DNA from: Gilvimarinus algae
GTDB lineage: Bacteria; Pseudomonadota; Gammaproteobacteria; Pseudomonadales; Cellvibrionaceae
DNA: 64,000 bases
Direction of reading: 5' to 3'
Assembly (NCBI RefSeq): GCF_030518215.1
Contig: NZ_JAULRT010000060.1
Span: 1 to 64,000 of the forward strand
Part shown: positions 23,497-33,232 of the stretch, piece by piece
Numbering within the stretch: position 1 is the first letter of the stretch
Layout: each line of letters starts with the position of its first letter
Position numbers and translations under genes: made by a program
The notes under the pieces: model-generated
Databases searched by the model: none
What the model was told of the DNA's origin: nothing
The model's input: the letters and a program-made list of their open reading frames with translations, nothing else

Positions 23497-23928
23497 GTGA
23501 GCCAAGCGAGAAGAGTATTCGGCCTGATGGTCGCACTGGGACTGGGGCTGGCTGCCTCCGGTTTTGCGTTCAGTCAATCATCGGCTGTCAAAGGGGAGAT
23601 TTCCGAGCGTATCGCCCCCGCTGGCAGTGTGTGTATGTCTGGGGACGATTGCGCGGCAGCGCCTGTAGCCGCCGCCAGCAGTGGTCCGCGCTCCGGTGAG
23701 GAGGTTTACAATTCCTCCTGTAACACCTGCCATGGTGTCGGTGTGGCGGGCGCGCCCAAGTACGGCGATGTGGCCGACTGGGAACCGCGCATTGCCAAGG
23801 GTATGGACACGCTCTACACCCACGCGATCAGTGGCTTTAACGGTATGCCGGCGATGGGGCTGTGCGCTACCTGCTCGGAAGACGAGATTAAAGCCTCGGT
23901 GGATTATATGGTGGACAACAGCCAGTAG
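23497..23928 (+). CDS. Cytochrome c5
   Basis: 143 residues from GTG 23497 with an AGAGGAAAGG ribosome site; the longer frame from 23281 runs into the tRNA repeats and is rejected. Signal peptide (1-~26), an acidic/Ala-rich linker, then one haem site CNTCH, the axial-Met region FNGMPAMG, and the second Cys pair (CATCS) that is characteristic of cytochrome c5. It ends SVDYMVDNSQ as in the family. A periplasmic, membrane-associated electron carrier to terminal oxidases. Single-gene unit closed by a strong terminator. Confidence 0.9.
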   Translation: MSQARRVFGLMVALGLGLAASGFAFSQSSAVKGEISERIAPAGSVCMSGDDCAAAPVAAASSGPRSGEEVYNSSCNTCHGVGVAGAPKYGDVADWEPRIAKGMDTLYTHAISGFNGMPAMGLCATCSEDEIKASVDYMVDNSQ

Positions 23929-23946
23929 TCGCAACTGCCTTGCAGA

Positions 23947-23975
23947 CAAAAAGCCCCGCACTGCGGGGCTTTTTT
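23947..23975. terminator. Bidirectional intrinsic terminator
   Basis: AAAAGCCCCGCA-CTGCGGGGCTTTTTT: an 8-bp GC stem flanked by A and T runs on both sides. It serves both the cytochrome c5 gene (plus) and rep (minus). Confidence 0.9.
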
Positions 23976-23986
23976 GTGGGTGGTGT

Positions 23987-25996
23987 CTAATCGAACATGC
24001 TCAGCAGGCTGGTCAGGGTCTGCTCGCCGGTCGCCTTGACCTGCTCGGCGGTGGCGGGGCTAAAGCCCTCGTAGGCAATGTCGTCCTGCGGCAGTTCGGC
24101 GATAAAGCGGCTCGGGGTGGTTTCCGAGACCTCGCCAAACTGCTTGCGCTTACCCGCCAGGGTGAGAGTGAGGGTGCGCTGGGCGCGGGTGATGCCCACA
24201 TAGGCCAGGCGCCGCTCCTCTTCGATATTGTCGGTTTCAATGCTGTTGCGGTGTGGCAGCAGGTCTTCTTCCATCCCCACCAGGTACACATGGGGAAACT
24301 CCAAGCCCTTTGAGGCGTGCAGGGTCATAAGCTGTACCTGATCCAGGGTGTCCTCTTCTTCCTGGCGCTCGAGTAAATCCCGCAACACCAGTTTGCTGAT
24401 GGCGTCTTCAATGGTGACTTTTTCGCCGTCATCGCCGCGCTCGAGCATGGTGCGAATGGAGTCCACCAGATAGCGGACGTTGTCCATGCGTTTTTCGGCC
24501 GCCTTGGCGCTGGCGGCGTTCTGGTGTAGCCAGGCCTCGTAGCCGATATCGTCCAGCATTTGTTCAATGGCGCCCACCGGGTCAGGGCCGTTGCATTTTT
24601 CCAGTACCCGGGCAATCCAGTTACTGAAAGTGCGCAGGCGTTCCAGGTTTTGCTTGGGGATGTGCCGCTGCAGGGCAATGTCATCGGTGGCCGCATAAAG
24701 GCTGATGTGCCGCTCGCTGGCAAAGCGCCCCAGCGCCTCGAGGGTGCTGGTGCCGATTTGCCGGCGCGGGGTGTTGATGATGCGCAAAAAGGCGTTGTCG
24801 TCGTCCGGGTTCACCAGCAGGCGCAGGTAGGACATCACGTCTTTGATTTCGGTTTTGCCAAAAAACGACGAGCCGCCGCTGATCTTGTAGGGCACCTGGT
24901 GCTGCTGCAGTTTGATCTCCATCAGCCGGCCCTGGTGGTTGCCCCGGTAGAGAATGGCGTAGTCGCTGAACTTGCCGCCGGTACGCAGCTTGTGGGCTAG
25001 AATTTCCGTGGCGACCCGCTCGGCCTCGGCGTCCTCGGAGGCGCATTTGACCACCCGTATCTCATCGCCCAGGCCCATCTCGCTCCACAGCGCTTTGTCG
25101 TACTCATGGGGGTTGTGGGCAATCAGGTGGTTGGCAACCCGCAAGATACGGCTGGTAGAGCGGTAGTTTTGCTCGAGCTTGATCAGGTGCAGGTTGGGGA
25201 AGTCCTCCTTGAGCAGCACCATGTTCTCCGGCCGCGCGCCGCGCCAGGCGTAGATGGACTGGTCGTCGTCGCCCACCACCGTCAGTGCGTTGCGCCCGCC
25301 CACTAGCTGTTTCACCAGCAGGTACTGGCTGGAGTTGGTGTCTTGGTATTCGTCCACCAGCAGATACTGGATTTTGCGCTGCCAGCGGGCGAGCACTTCT
25401 GGGTGACTGTTGAACAGGTGCACGGGCACCAGAATCAGATCGTCAAAGTCCACGGCGTTGTAGGCGCGCAGGGCCTGGTTGTAGCGTTCGTAAATGCGCA
25501 CCATGGTCAGTTCGGCCGGGCTCTGCGCCAGCTCTTCGGCGGCCTCTGGGGTGGTCAGGTCGTTTTTCCAGTTGGAGATCTGGTGCTGTACCCGGTCCAG
25601 GTGGTCGCTGTCGAGCTCGCCGTCTTTGAGCATCAGCTCCTTGAGCAGGGCGCGGGCGTCCTCGGCATCGAAAATGGAAAAGCCCGGCTTAAAGCCCAGG
25701 GTTTTTGCCTCGCGGCGAATGATGTTGAGCCCCAGGTTATGGAAGGTGGATACGGTCAGCCCGCGGGCCGCTTGGCCGCGCACCAGCGAGCCGACCCGCT
25801 CTTTCATTTCCCGCGCGGCCTTGTTGGTAAAAGTGAGCGCGGCTATATGGCGCGCCGGCAGGTCGCACTGCTCGATCAGGTAGGCGATTTTGCGGGTAAT
25901 CACCGAGGTCTTGCCGGAGCCGGCGCCGGCCAGCACCAGACAGGGGCCATCCACATAGAGCACGGCTTCGCGTTGGCGGGGGTTGAGTCGGGTCAC
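23987..25996 (-). CDS. rep: ATP-dependent DNA helicase Rep
   Basis: 669 residues, the normal length for Rep. UvrD/Rep superfamily-1 motifs are in order: motif Ia AGAGSGKT near 22-29, TFTNKAAREM, LLVDEYQDTN (motif II), VVGDDDQSIYAWRGA (III), QNYRS (IV), LMTLHASKGLEF (V) and YVGITRAQRTL (VI). It starts NPRQREAV like Rep. A 3'-5' helicase that clears replication forks and restarts stalled ones. GTG start, monocistronic on the minus strand, sharing a terminator with cytochrome c5. Confidence 0.95.
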   Translation of the reverse strand: MTRLNPRQREAVLYVDGPCLVLAGAGSGKTSVITRKIAYLIEQCDLPARHIAALTFTNKAAREMKERVGSLVRGQAARGLTVSTFHNLGLNIIRREAKTLGFKPGFSIFDAEDARALLKELMLKDGELDSDHLDRVQHQISNWKNDLTTPEAAEELAQSPAELTMVRIYERYNQALRAYNAVDFDDLILVPVHLFNSHPEVLARWQRKIQYLLVDEYQDTNSSQYLLVKQLVGGRNALTVVGDDDQSIYAWRGARPENMVLLKEDFPNLHLIKLEQNYRSTSRILRVANHLIAHNPHEYDKALWSEMGLGDEIRVVKCASEDAEAERVATEILAHKLRTGGKFSDYAILYRGNHQGRLMEIKLQQHQVPYKISGGSSFFGKTEIKDVMSYLRLLVNPDDDNAFLRIINTPRRQIGTSTLEALGRFASERHISLYAATDDIALQRHIPKQNLERLRTFSNWIARVLEKCNGPDPVGAIEQMLDDIGYEAWLHQNAASAKAAEKRMDNVRYLVDSIRTMLERGDDGEKVTIEDAISKLVLRDLLERQEEEDTLDQVQLMTLHASKGLEFPHVYLVGMEEDLLPHRNSIETDNIEEERRLAYVGITRAQRTLTLTLAGKRKQFGEVSETTPSRFIAELPQDDIAYEGFSPATAEQVKATGEQTLTSLLSMFD

Positions 25997-26336
25997 AGGG
26001 CCTCTGGGTTACATCGAAAAGGGCGTGGCGAGCGTATAGTGAAGATGGGCATTGTAACAATGCCCGGGGCGCTAAGAAATGTCAGAGAGTGCTCCAAATT
26101 GCGTTAATTTTGTGCAATTGGTTCGCTGATGGTGTATGTTTGCTAAAGTAAGGGCATAGGTTGATTTAGGCGCAACTTCACAGTCTGGAATTTGCCCGGC
26201 GGACCAAGGGTATGGTCGCCACCATTGCGAGAGCGCGCCCATCGCAACGGCCTGAATGCGTTAGCCTCCAGCCGAGGCTGAACAGAGCACAGGCCGACCC
26301 AAAAGACGGAATTTGCATATTTTCAGGGACAAGGTA
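25997..26336. other. Divergent intergenic region between rep and the GGDEF-EAL gene
   Basis: 340 bp. It must hold promoters for both genes; none is strong by eye. A perfect 6-bp stem AGCCTC/GAGGCT at 26263-26279 falls in the leader of the GGDEF-EAL gene. I looked for a c-di-GMP (GEMM) aptamer and did not find the conserved core. Confidence 0.4.
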
Positions 26337-28070
26337 ATGGCATCGAGCACCAGCGTTCTGCTGCTCAACGGTGGTAAAGAGTTGTCGGGTCAGATCAGTG
26401 GCTGGCTGGAGGATGTTGCGTCCGGGCAGTATCGGCTGGTACCCAGCGACTTGGTGGACGACGGGTTGGTCGCGCTGTTAAGCGGCGACTACGATGTGGG
26501 CATATTGTGCATTGATGACCCCAGCGAGGCCGCGCGCGATCTGCTCAGCTCGGTAAAAAATCAGTTTTGCCCGGTGCCCGTGGTGGTGCTCTCCACCCGC
26601 ATGGACGAAGTGCTCGACCGCGAGGCGATTCCTGCGGGCGCGGCTGACTACCTGGCGCTGGACACGGTCAACGCCTACTGGCTGGAGCGCTCTTTGCGCT
26701 ACGCCATTGAGCGCAAGCGCACCGAGCAGTATCTCGCCCGCCTGGCCCATCACGACCCGCTTACCGATATTCCGAATCGCGTGCTCTTTCGCGATCGCCT
26801 CGAAAACGCCATTCGCATTGCCACCCGCGACAAGATGCGCTTTGCGTTGATGTTTATCGATCTGGACGACTTTAAGAACGTCAACGACCGCTACGGCCAC
26901 GATATTGGCGACGGCCTGATTCGCATGTGTGCCGAGCGTCTGCAAAAGCTCCTGCGCCGCAGCGACTCCATGGCCCGCATGGGCGGAGATGAGTTCACCT
27001 TGCTGTTGCTCAATGTCGAGAGCTCGTCCGATATCGCGCATCTGGCGGTCAAAATTATCGAACAGATTACCGCGCCCTACGACATTGGCGGCTATCAGCT
27101 GTCGGTGGGTTGCAGTGTGGGCATTGCCTCATACCCAGAGGCGGGCCACAGCGCCGATGCCCTGCTCAAAAGCGCCGATTTGGCCATGTATCAGGCCAAG
27201 CAGGTGGAGGGCAGCAACTTCCGCTTTTTTACCGAAGAGATGAACCGCGATGTGCGCTACCGCCTGAGTCTCGAGGAGGATTTGCGCCGTGCGGTGGAAA
27301 ACCGCGAACTCTACCTGGAATACCAGCCGCGCTTTGCCGTGCGCAGTGGCAAGGTGGTCGTGCTTGAGGCACTGCTGCGCTGGAACCACCCGCAAAAGGG
27401 TATTCTCAGCGCCCACAATTTTATCTCCATTGCCGAGGATACCGGGCTAATTTTCGCCATCGGCTACTGGGCGATTCGCCGCGCCTGCGAGGACTTACAA
27501 AGGCTCAGGCGCGACTGCGGCATAGAGCTGAAAATGGCCATCAATCTCTCGGCGCGGCAGTTTCGCGATGAAGCCATGGTCCAGCAGGTGGCCAATATTT
27601 TCGCCGAAACCGGCGTCAACCCCAACCATATTGAGTTTGAGCTGACCGAAACCGCGCTCATGGAAAATATCGATATGGTCAGCCTCTGCATGCGGCCGTT
27701 GTCGTATTTTGGGGTGACGTTTGCACTGGATGATTTTGGCACCGGCAGCTCTTCATTTTTGCACCTGCAGCGCCTGCCCATTGCTGCACTGAAAATCGAC
27801 TCGCAGTTTATGGCCGATTTGTTGCGCCGGCGCAGCGAGCGCCGGCTGGTAGCGGCCATGATCAACCTGGCGCACAACCTCGGCAAGGTCGTGGTGGCCG
27901 AGGGCGTCGAGTCGGCGAGCCAACAAAAATGGCTGGTCGAGGAGGGGTGTGATCAGATGCAGGGTTACTACCTCTGTGCGCCCCACGCCTACTCGCGGCT
28001 GAAAAAGGTCATCGGCGATCTTACTCTGGCGCCGATTCCCGACGACACCGAAACACCCTCGGAAGAATAG
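26337..28070 (+). CDS. Bifunctional GGDEF-EAL protein with receiver-like N-terminal domain
   Basis: 577 residues from ATG 26337 (GGGACAAGG site). Residues 1-~125 resemble a response-regulator receiver, but the phospho-acceptor region looks degenerate (LCIDDPSEAARD in place of a clear acidic pocket). GGDEF at ~216-220 is intact, with an RRSD inhibitory site five residues before it. The EAL domain has EALLRW at ~344, ELTETALM, DDFGTGSSS and LKID, all catalytic positions present. It could therefore both make and degrade c-di-GMP. No membrane segment: a cytoplasmic signalling enzyme. A single gene, convergent with comM. Confidence 0.92.
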   Translation: MASSTSVLLLNGGKELSGQISGWLEDVASGQYRLVPSDLVDDGLVALLSGDYDVGILCIDDPSEAARDLLSSVKNQFCPVPVVVLSTRMDEVLDREAIPAGAADYLALDTVNAYWLERSLRYAIERKRTEQYLARLAHHDPLTDIPNRVLFRDRLENAIRIATRDKMRFALMFIDLDDFKNVNDRYGHDIGDGLIRMCAERLQKLLRRSDSMARMGGDEFTLLLLNVESSSDIAHLAVKIIEQITAPYDIGGYQLSVGCSVGIASYPEAGHSADALLKSADLAMYQAKQVEGSNFRFFTEEMNRDVRYRLSLEEDLRRAVENRELYLEYQPRFAVRSGKVVVLEALLRWNHPQKGILSAHNFISIAEDTGLIFAIGYWAIRRACEDLQRLRRDCGIELKMAINLSARQFRDEAMVQQVANIFAETGVNPNHIEFELTETALMENIDMVSLCMRPLSYFGVTFALDDFGTGSSSFLHLQRLPIAALKIDSQFMADLLRRRSERRLVAAMINLAHNLGKVVVAEGVESASQQKWLVEEGCDQMQGYYLCAPHAYSRLKKVIGDLTLAPIPDDTETPSEE

Positions 28071-28091
28071 CCCCCCGGTTAAGCCCCGCTG

Positions 28092-29582
28092 TCATGGCCT
28101 GTCCAGCGCCCGAAAGCTCAGGGCCTCGGCCAGGTGTGCCTTTTGGATATCCGCTACCGCTTCCATGTCTGCCAAGGTGCGTGCGACCTTGAGCACCCGG
28201 TGGTAGGCGCGGGTCGAGAGCCCGAGCTTGGTCACTGCCTGCTCAAGGTAGTGGGTCTGTTCCTGGCCCAGCGAGCAGTGGGTATCAATTTCCGCCGGAT
28301 TCAGTTCGCAGTTGGGTTTGCCCTGGCGTTGCAGGGCAGTGGCACGGGCGGCCACGACGCGGCGCTGGACGGTCTCGCTCGGTTCGCCCGGAGGCGCCTT
28401 GTGCAGCTCGGTGGGCGCGACGGCGGTCACCGGTACCTGCAGGTCAATGCGGTCGAGCAGCGGCCCGGAGATGCGGTTGCGGTAGCGCTGGATTTGTTCC
28501 GAGGTGCAGCGGCAGCGGTTGTCGCCACTGCCAAAGTAACCGCAGGGGCAGGGATTCATGGCGGCGATTAACTGAAAACGGGCCGGGTAGCGGGTCTGCG
28601 CCCGCGCCCGCGCAATGCGCACCTCGCCGCTCTCCAGTGGCTCGCGCAGCACCTCGAGCACCTGGCGCTGAAACTCCGGCAGTTCATCCAAAAAGAGTAC
28701 GCCGCCGTGGGCCAGGGAGATCTCCCCCGGTCGAGGGTAGGTGCCGCCGCCCACCAGCGCCGGGGCGGAGGCGGTGTGGTGCGGTGCGCGAAAGGGGCGC
28801 TGGCGCCAGTGCCCGGTGCAGTCTTCACCAATCACCGAATAAATGGCGGCTACGTCCAGCGCATCGCGCGTTTCAATGGGTGGAAGTATGCCCGGCAGGC
28901 GGCTGGCGAGCATGGTTTTGCCGGTGCCGGGCGGGCCGAACATCAGCAGGTTGTGGCCGCCGCTGGCCGCGACTTCCAGGGCGCGCTTGGCCTGTTGCTG
29001 GCCGCGTACGTCGCTCAGCTCAGGGTGGTGGCGCTGGCCGTCACCGGCGGCCGGCTGCGGGCGGGGCAGGCGTTCGCGATTGTGCAGTGCCGCGCAGACG
29101 CGCAATAGGTTATCGGCGGTGCGCAGCTCGGCGCCGGTAATCGCCGCCTCGGGGCCATTGTCGGTGCCAAGAACCAGGGTGCGGCCTGCCCCGGCACAGG
29201 CGAGGGCGGCGGGCAGGGCGCCGGTGACCGGGCGCAGGGCACCGGACAGAGCCAGTTCGCCGATAAATTCCAGCCGGTTCAGCCGCTCGGCGGGAATCTG
29301 ACCCGAGGCGGCGAGAATGCCAATGGCAATGGGCAGATCGTAGCGCCCACCCTCCTTGGGCAGATCGGCGGGGGCTAGATTGACGGTAATGCGGCGGGCG
29401 GGGAATTCCAGGTGACTGTTGAGAATGGCGCTGCGTACCCGGTCTTTGCTCTCTTTCACCGCCGTTTCCGGCAGCCCGACGATGGCGAGACTGGGCAGAC
29501 CGTTGGACAGGTGAACCTCGACGCTGACCGGCGGCGCTTCAACACCGTGTTGGGCGCGGGTGTGAACAATAGCGAGTGACAT
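28092..29582 (-). CDS. comM: YifB-family Mg-chelatase-like AAA+ ATPase ComM
   Basis: 496 residues from ATG 29582 (AAGGA site); a TTG two codons upstream is the longer option. The N-terminal Lon-protease-like fold (SLAIVHTRAQHGVEAP, GLPSLAIVGLP) is followed by a Mg-chelatase-type AAA+ core: Walker A GPPGTGKTML, Walker B GGVLFLDELPEF, sensor AAMNPCPCGYFG, and a C-terminal SLRAYHRVLKVARTLADME region. ComM is a hexameric helicase that promotes branch migration in natural transformation; a competence role here is inferred from the family. Usually found near ubiK, as here. Confidence 0.92.
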   Translation of the reverse strand: MSLAIVHTRAQHGVEAPPVSVEVHLSNGLPSLAIVGLPETAVKESKDRVRSAILNSHLEFPARRITVNLAPADLPKEGGRYDLPIAIGILAASGQIPAERLNRLEFIGELALSGALRPVTGALPAALACAGAGRTLVLGTDNGPEAAITGAELRTADNLLRVCAALHNRERLPRPQPAAGDGQRHHPELSDVRGQQQAKRALEVAASGGHNLLMFGPPGTGKTMLASRLPGILPPIETRDALDVAAIYSVIGEDCTGHWRQRPFRAPHHTASAPALVGGGTYPRPGEISLAHGGVLFLDELPEFQRQVLEVLREPLESGEVRIARARAQTRYPARFQLIAAMNPCPCGYFGSGDNRCRCTSEQIQRYRNRISGPLLDRIDLQVPVTAVAPTELHKAPPGEPSETVQRRVVAARATALQRQGKPNCELNPAEIDTHCSLGQEQTHYLEQAVTKLGLSTRAYHRVLKVARTLADMEAVADIQKAHLAEALSFRALDRP

Positions 29583-29687
29583 GGGCAATCCTTTGCGTCG
29601 TGATGGTGTGTCTGCCGCTCCGGCGAGCGCGTTAGCCCGCTGCTTGGGAGGGGCGTGATCTAAAGCTAGCTGGCACTTGCCTGCGGG

Positions 29688-29915
29688 TCAATTCCGGCGG
29701 GTCTCAAGCTCGGTAACGCGCGCTTCAAGCGCCTCGAGCCGCGCGCGGGTGCGGGCGAGCACGGCCGCCTGGGCGTCGAATTCCTCGCGAGTGACCAAGT
29801 CCAGTTTGCGCAGGGCAGCCTGCAGCGCCGCTTGCAATTGCGGGCGCGGCAAAGCCTCGGCATTGGGCAGTCGCTGGCGCAGTTCGTCGAACACCTGTTG
29901 GGCGAAGTTCTGCAT
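29688..29915 (-). CDS. ubiK: UbiK-type accessory factor (BMFP domain)
   Basis: 75 residues: an N-terminal amphipathic helix (QNFAQQVFDELRQRLP) and a C-terminal coiled coil (LARTRARLEALEARVTELE) joined by a LVTREEFDAQAAVL motif. This is the layout of UbiK/YqiC, a trimeric accessory protein for the aerobic ubiquinone-biosynthesis complex that contacts membranes through helix 1. It lies upstream of comM on the same strand with a ~100-bp gap, and is divergent from the glnK operon. Confidence 0.9.
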   Translation of the reverse strand: MQNFAQQVFDELRQRLPNAEALPRPQLQAALQAALRKLDLVTREEFDAQAAVLARTRARLEALEARVTELETRRN

Positions 29916-30108
29916 AGGGGGTCCCCGTCGGTTGAATGCCTCCTAATTGTACACGGCCAGGGTGGGCTTGTTTATCGACCTCTGACGTCAAAGGCGCCAC
30001 TGCGCGTTAAAAGGCCGCATTCTGGTGCGCCGCAAGGCAACACCGGGGGGCGTATTGGGTCCGTCAATCGTTTTGGTGCACAAATGGTGCGCTGTATTTT
30101 TTCTGTGG

Positions 30109-30123
30109 CACGGTTTTGGTGCG
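30109..30123. promoter_or_regulatory. Possible NtrC enhancer site
   Basis: GCAC-N7-GTGC (GCACGGTTTTGGTGC), the spacing of the NtrC consensus (GCAC-N7-GTGC). It is about 85-100 bp upstream of the sigma-54 candidate, the usual enhancer distance. A second look-alike at 30078 has a spacing two bases short. Confidence 0.5.
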
Positions 30124-30207
30124 TGTCGCCGGGCTCCAGCTCTGTATGACCCGCTGAAAATCCCCCGATATTTTCCTAGAGGCTTGTTTTTCTGGGCTTT
30201 TTTTTAA

Positions 30208-30226
30208 TTGGCCTGCTCTGTGCAAA
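30208..30226 (+). promoter_or_regulatory. Possible sigma-54 promoter for glnK-amtB
   Basis: TTGGCC...TGTGCA with the invariant GG (30210-30211) and GC (30222-30223) exactly 10 bp apart. TGGC and TGCA surround them. The position and the downstream nitrogen genes support it. Confidence 0.5.
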
Positions 30227-30330
30227 GTTGTGATCGAGTACACAGCAAAGGGCGTGGAGCCTCTTTATGGGTCTGCTCTCCTGTTTATGTCGCTGTTTTG
30301 CGGGGTGAACAGGCCGTCTTTCCAGTGTTT

Positions 30331-30357
30331 CCCGCACTCTCGGGTGCGGGTTTTTTT
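30331..30357 (+). terminator. Intrinsic terminator inside the glnK leader
   Basis: CCCGCAC-loop-GTGCGGG (7-bp GC stem, 6-base loop) followed by seven T. It ends only 13 bp before the glnK ATG and abuts the AGGAG ribosome site, so most transcripts from the upstream promoter would meet it before glnK. Confidence 0.8.
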
Positions 30358-30370
30358 AGGAGCACAATAA

Positions 30371-30709
<339 letters not shown>

Positions 30710-30741
30710 AAACGACATTTACAACAAACGGGGATTAAGCA

Positions 30742-32010
30742 ATGGAAAATAATATTTTTCATCTGCAGTACGCCATGGACACCTTTTATTTCTTGGTGTG
30801 TGGCGCACTGGTAATGTGGATGGCAGCGGGTTTTGCCATGCTCGAGTCTGGCCTGGTACGTGCCAAAAACACCACAGAGATTTTGACCAAGAACGTCGCT
30901 CTGTATTCCATTTCGTGCATCATGTACATGGTGTGCGGTTACGCCATTATGTACGGCGGTGACATCTTCCTGTCTGGTATCCAGAATGTCGATGTCGCTG
31001 GCACTTTGTCTGATTTTGCCGGCCGTGAAGATGGCTTCGAAGGCGGCTCTATCTACTCAGGCGCCTCTGACTTCTTCTTCCAGGTGGTGTTCGTGGCAAC
31101 GGCGATGTCGATTGTCTCTGGTGCCGTGGCTGAGCGTATGAAGCTCTGGGCCTTCCTGCTGTTCGCGGTTGTTATGACTGGCTTCATCTACCCGATGGAA
31201 GGCAGCTGGACCTGGGGTGGCAACGACGTCTTCGGCATGTTCAATCTGGGCGAACTGGGCTTCCTCGACTTTGCCGGCTCTGGCATCGTACACATGGCCG
31301 GTGCTGCGGCTGCTCTGGCCGGTGTGATCCTGCTGGGTGCCCGTAAAGGTAAATACGGCCCCAACGGCGAAATCCACGCGATCACCGGTGCCAACCTGCC
31401 TCTGGCGACCCTGGGTACCTTTATCCTGTGGATGGGCTGGTTTGGTTTCAACGGCGGTTCTGTGCTTAAGCTGGGCGATATTTCCAACGCCAACGCTGTG
31501 GCTATGGTGTTCCTGAACACCAACGCGGCGGCGGCCGGTGGCCTGGTAGCAGCGCTGATTGTGGCTCGCATCCTGTTTGGCAAAGCTGACTTGACCATGG
31601 CCCTGAACGGCGCTCTGGCTGGTCTGGTGGCTATTACTGCCGGTCCGGACACCCCTTCTGCCCTGGCCGCAACTCTAATCGGTGCTGTGGGCGGTATCAT
31701 CGTGGTCTTCTCCATCATCGCGCTGGACAAGCTGAAAATCGATGACCCGGTCGGTGCCATCTCTGTGCACGGTGTCGTGGGTCTGTTTGGCCTGCTGGTG
31801 GTTCCGGTTACCAACGGTGATGCCAGCTTTGTTGGCCAGATCGTCGGCGCGCTGACCATCTTTATCTGGGTCTTCGTTACCAGCCTGATCGTCTGGAGCA
31901 TCATCAAAGTGATCCTTGGCCTGCGCGTTAGCGAAGAAGAAGAGTACGAGGGTGTGGACCTTGCCGAGTGTGGCATGGAAGCCTACCCCGAGTTCACTTC
32001 ATCCAAGTAA
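30742..32010 (+). CDS. amtB: Ammonium transporter AmtB
   Basis: 422 residues, about eleven membrane segments. Twin-His pore positions are visible in FAGSGIVHMAGAAAA and in DPVGAISVHGVVG. Amt signatures are MLESGLVRAKN near 33 and a C-terminal cytoplasmic tail (SEEEEYEGVDLAECGMEAYPEF). There is no cleavable signal peptide and the sequence has an insert near 85-110, closer to the Amt type of cyanobacteria and marine gammaproteobacteria than to E. coli AmtB. Inner membrane, ammonium uptake, controlled by binding of P-II. Flanked on both sides by P-II genes. Confidence 0.95.
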   Translation: MENNIFHLQYAMDTFYFLVCGALVMWMAAGFAMLESGLVRAKNTTEILTKNVALYSISCIMYMVCGYAIMYGGDIFLSGIQNVDVAGTLSDFAGREDGFEGGSIYSGASDFFFQVVFVATAMSIVSGAVAERMKLWAFLLFAVVMTGFIYPMEGSWTWGGNDVFGMFNLGELGFLDFAGSGIVHMAGAAAALAGVILLGARKGKYGPNGEIHAITGANLPLATLGTFILWMGWFGFNGGSVLKLGDISNANAVAMVFLNTNAAAAGGLVAALIVARILFGKADLTMALNGALAGLVAITAGPDTPSALAATLIGAVGGIIVVFSIIALDKLKIDDPVGAISVHGVVGLFGLLVVPVTNGDASFVGQIVGALTIFIWVFVTSLIVWSIIKVILGLRVSEEEEYEGVDLAECGMEAYPEFTSSK

Positions 32011-32142
32011 GTCTCGGGCGTGACGGTCTGGCAGTTGCCGGGCCGTCGCACTGTAGGCCCCTCTCGCTTGGCGGGATTTTCCGGTGAGAATGGGTAGAGG
32101 ATGATTTTCCCGCTTCTTGCGTGTATCTTTACCCTAACCTGA

Positions 32143-32550
<408 letters not shown>

Positions 32551-32580
32551 GCCCGCCGGGCAATGCCCTCAGGCTAAAAA

Positions 32581-32607
32581 AAGCGCCCTACCGGGCGCTT
32601 TTTTTAT
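32581..32607. terminator. Bidirectional intrinsic terminator
   Basis: AAGCGCCC-tac-GGGCGCTT with A's before and eight T's after. Ends the second P-II gene and, in the other direction, the small membrane-protein gene. Confidence 0.9.
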
Positions 32608-32616
32608 GGGGTTTTG

Positions 32617-32949
32617 TTAGCGCTGGTTCTCAGGGAGCTCGTTGAGCGCCTTGCTGATCAGACGCTGGTAGCGCTTGTGCTGAAAATAGAAAAACGTTGG
32701 CAGTACGATCAAGAGCATAATCAGCGCGGCCGTATCTCTGGTTAATGAGAGCAAAGGGGCGAGCCAGGCCATAAACACCGCAGAGACGGCGAACATTATG
32801 CCAAAGTGCAGCAAGTTGCCGCGCCAGCGCTCAAGCTTGTGGTCTGTGCCAAACGCCCTGGCTTTGGCCTCAGTCAGCCTGCGTTGCTGCTCTGGCTCGG
32901 GTAAGCCCTGAAGTTGGGGGAACTGGCGAACTTCTCTTTGTGAGCCCAT
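32617..32949 (-). CDS. Small membrane protein, unknown
   Basis: 110 residues from ATG 32949; a GTG at 32994 would add 15 residues. A charged N-terminus (QREVRQFPQLQGLPEPEQQRRLTEAKARAF) is followed by two membrane segments (~48-68 and 74-92) and a basic tail (QHKRYQRLISKALNELPENQR). No motif. The upstream 280 bp to sutA contain nothing recognised. Confidence 0.6.
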   Translation of the reverse strand: MGSQREVRQFPQLQGLPEPEQQRRLTEAKARAFGTDHKLERWRGNLLHFGIMFAVSAVFMAWLAPLLSLTRDTAALIMLLIVLPTFFYFQHKRYQRLISKALNELPENQR

Positions 32950-33232
32950 AAAAAGCACCGGAAAAAACGCGAAGTCTACCCTCAGCGCTGCCACTAGGCA
33001 AAAAATTCTTAGCAGGGTTTTGTAAATAACTAAATTGAAAGCCCCTATCTCGGCTAATAAAAAACTGACCTAAAAAAGGCAAAAAAAACCTGTGACCTGG
33101 GGTTTTTGTTGCGCTATAAAGACACAAAAATAAGGCAAGAAATAAAGGGGGTTGCGCGGCCTTTTGGGGGTCAGACACCTTCGATGTTTATGCTGGCGAG
33201 TTTGTAACAACCGTTCTGTGAGAGGTGTTATT

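Larger units (their letters stand above)
29916..30370. other. Regulatory intergenic region between ubiK and glnK
   Basis: 455 bp without genes. It contains a possible NtrC site, a possible sigma-54 promoter and an intrinsic terminator directly before the glnK ribosome site, each listed separately. Confidence 0.5.

Noticed and set aside
26100-26336. c-di-GMP riboswitch before the GGDEF-EAL gene
   Set aside because: The conserved GEMM core could not be found; only a 6-bp hairpin is present.
30078-30090. Second NtrC site upstream of glnK
   Set aside because: The half-sites GCAC and GTGC are two bases too close compared with the consensus.
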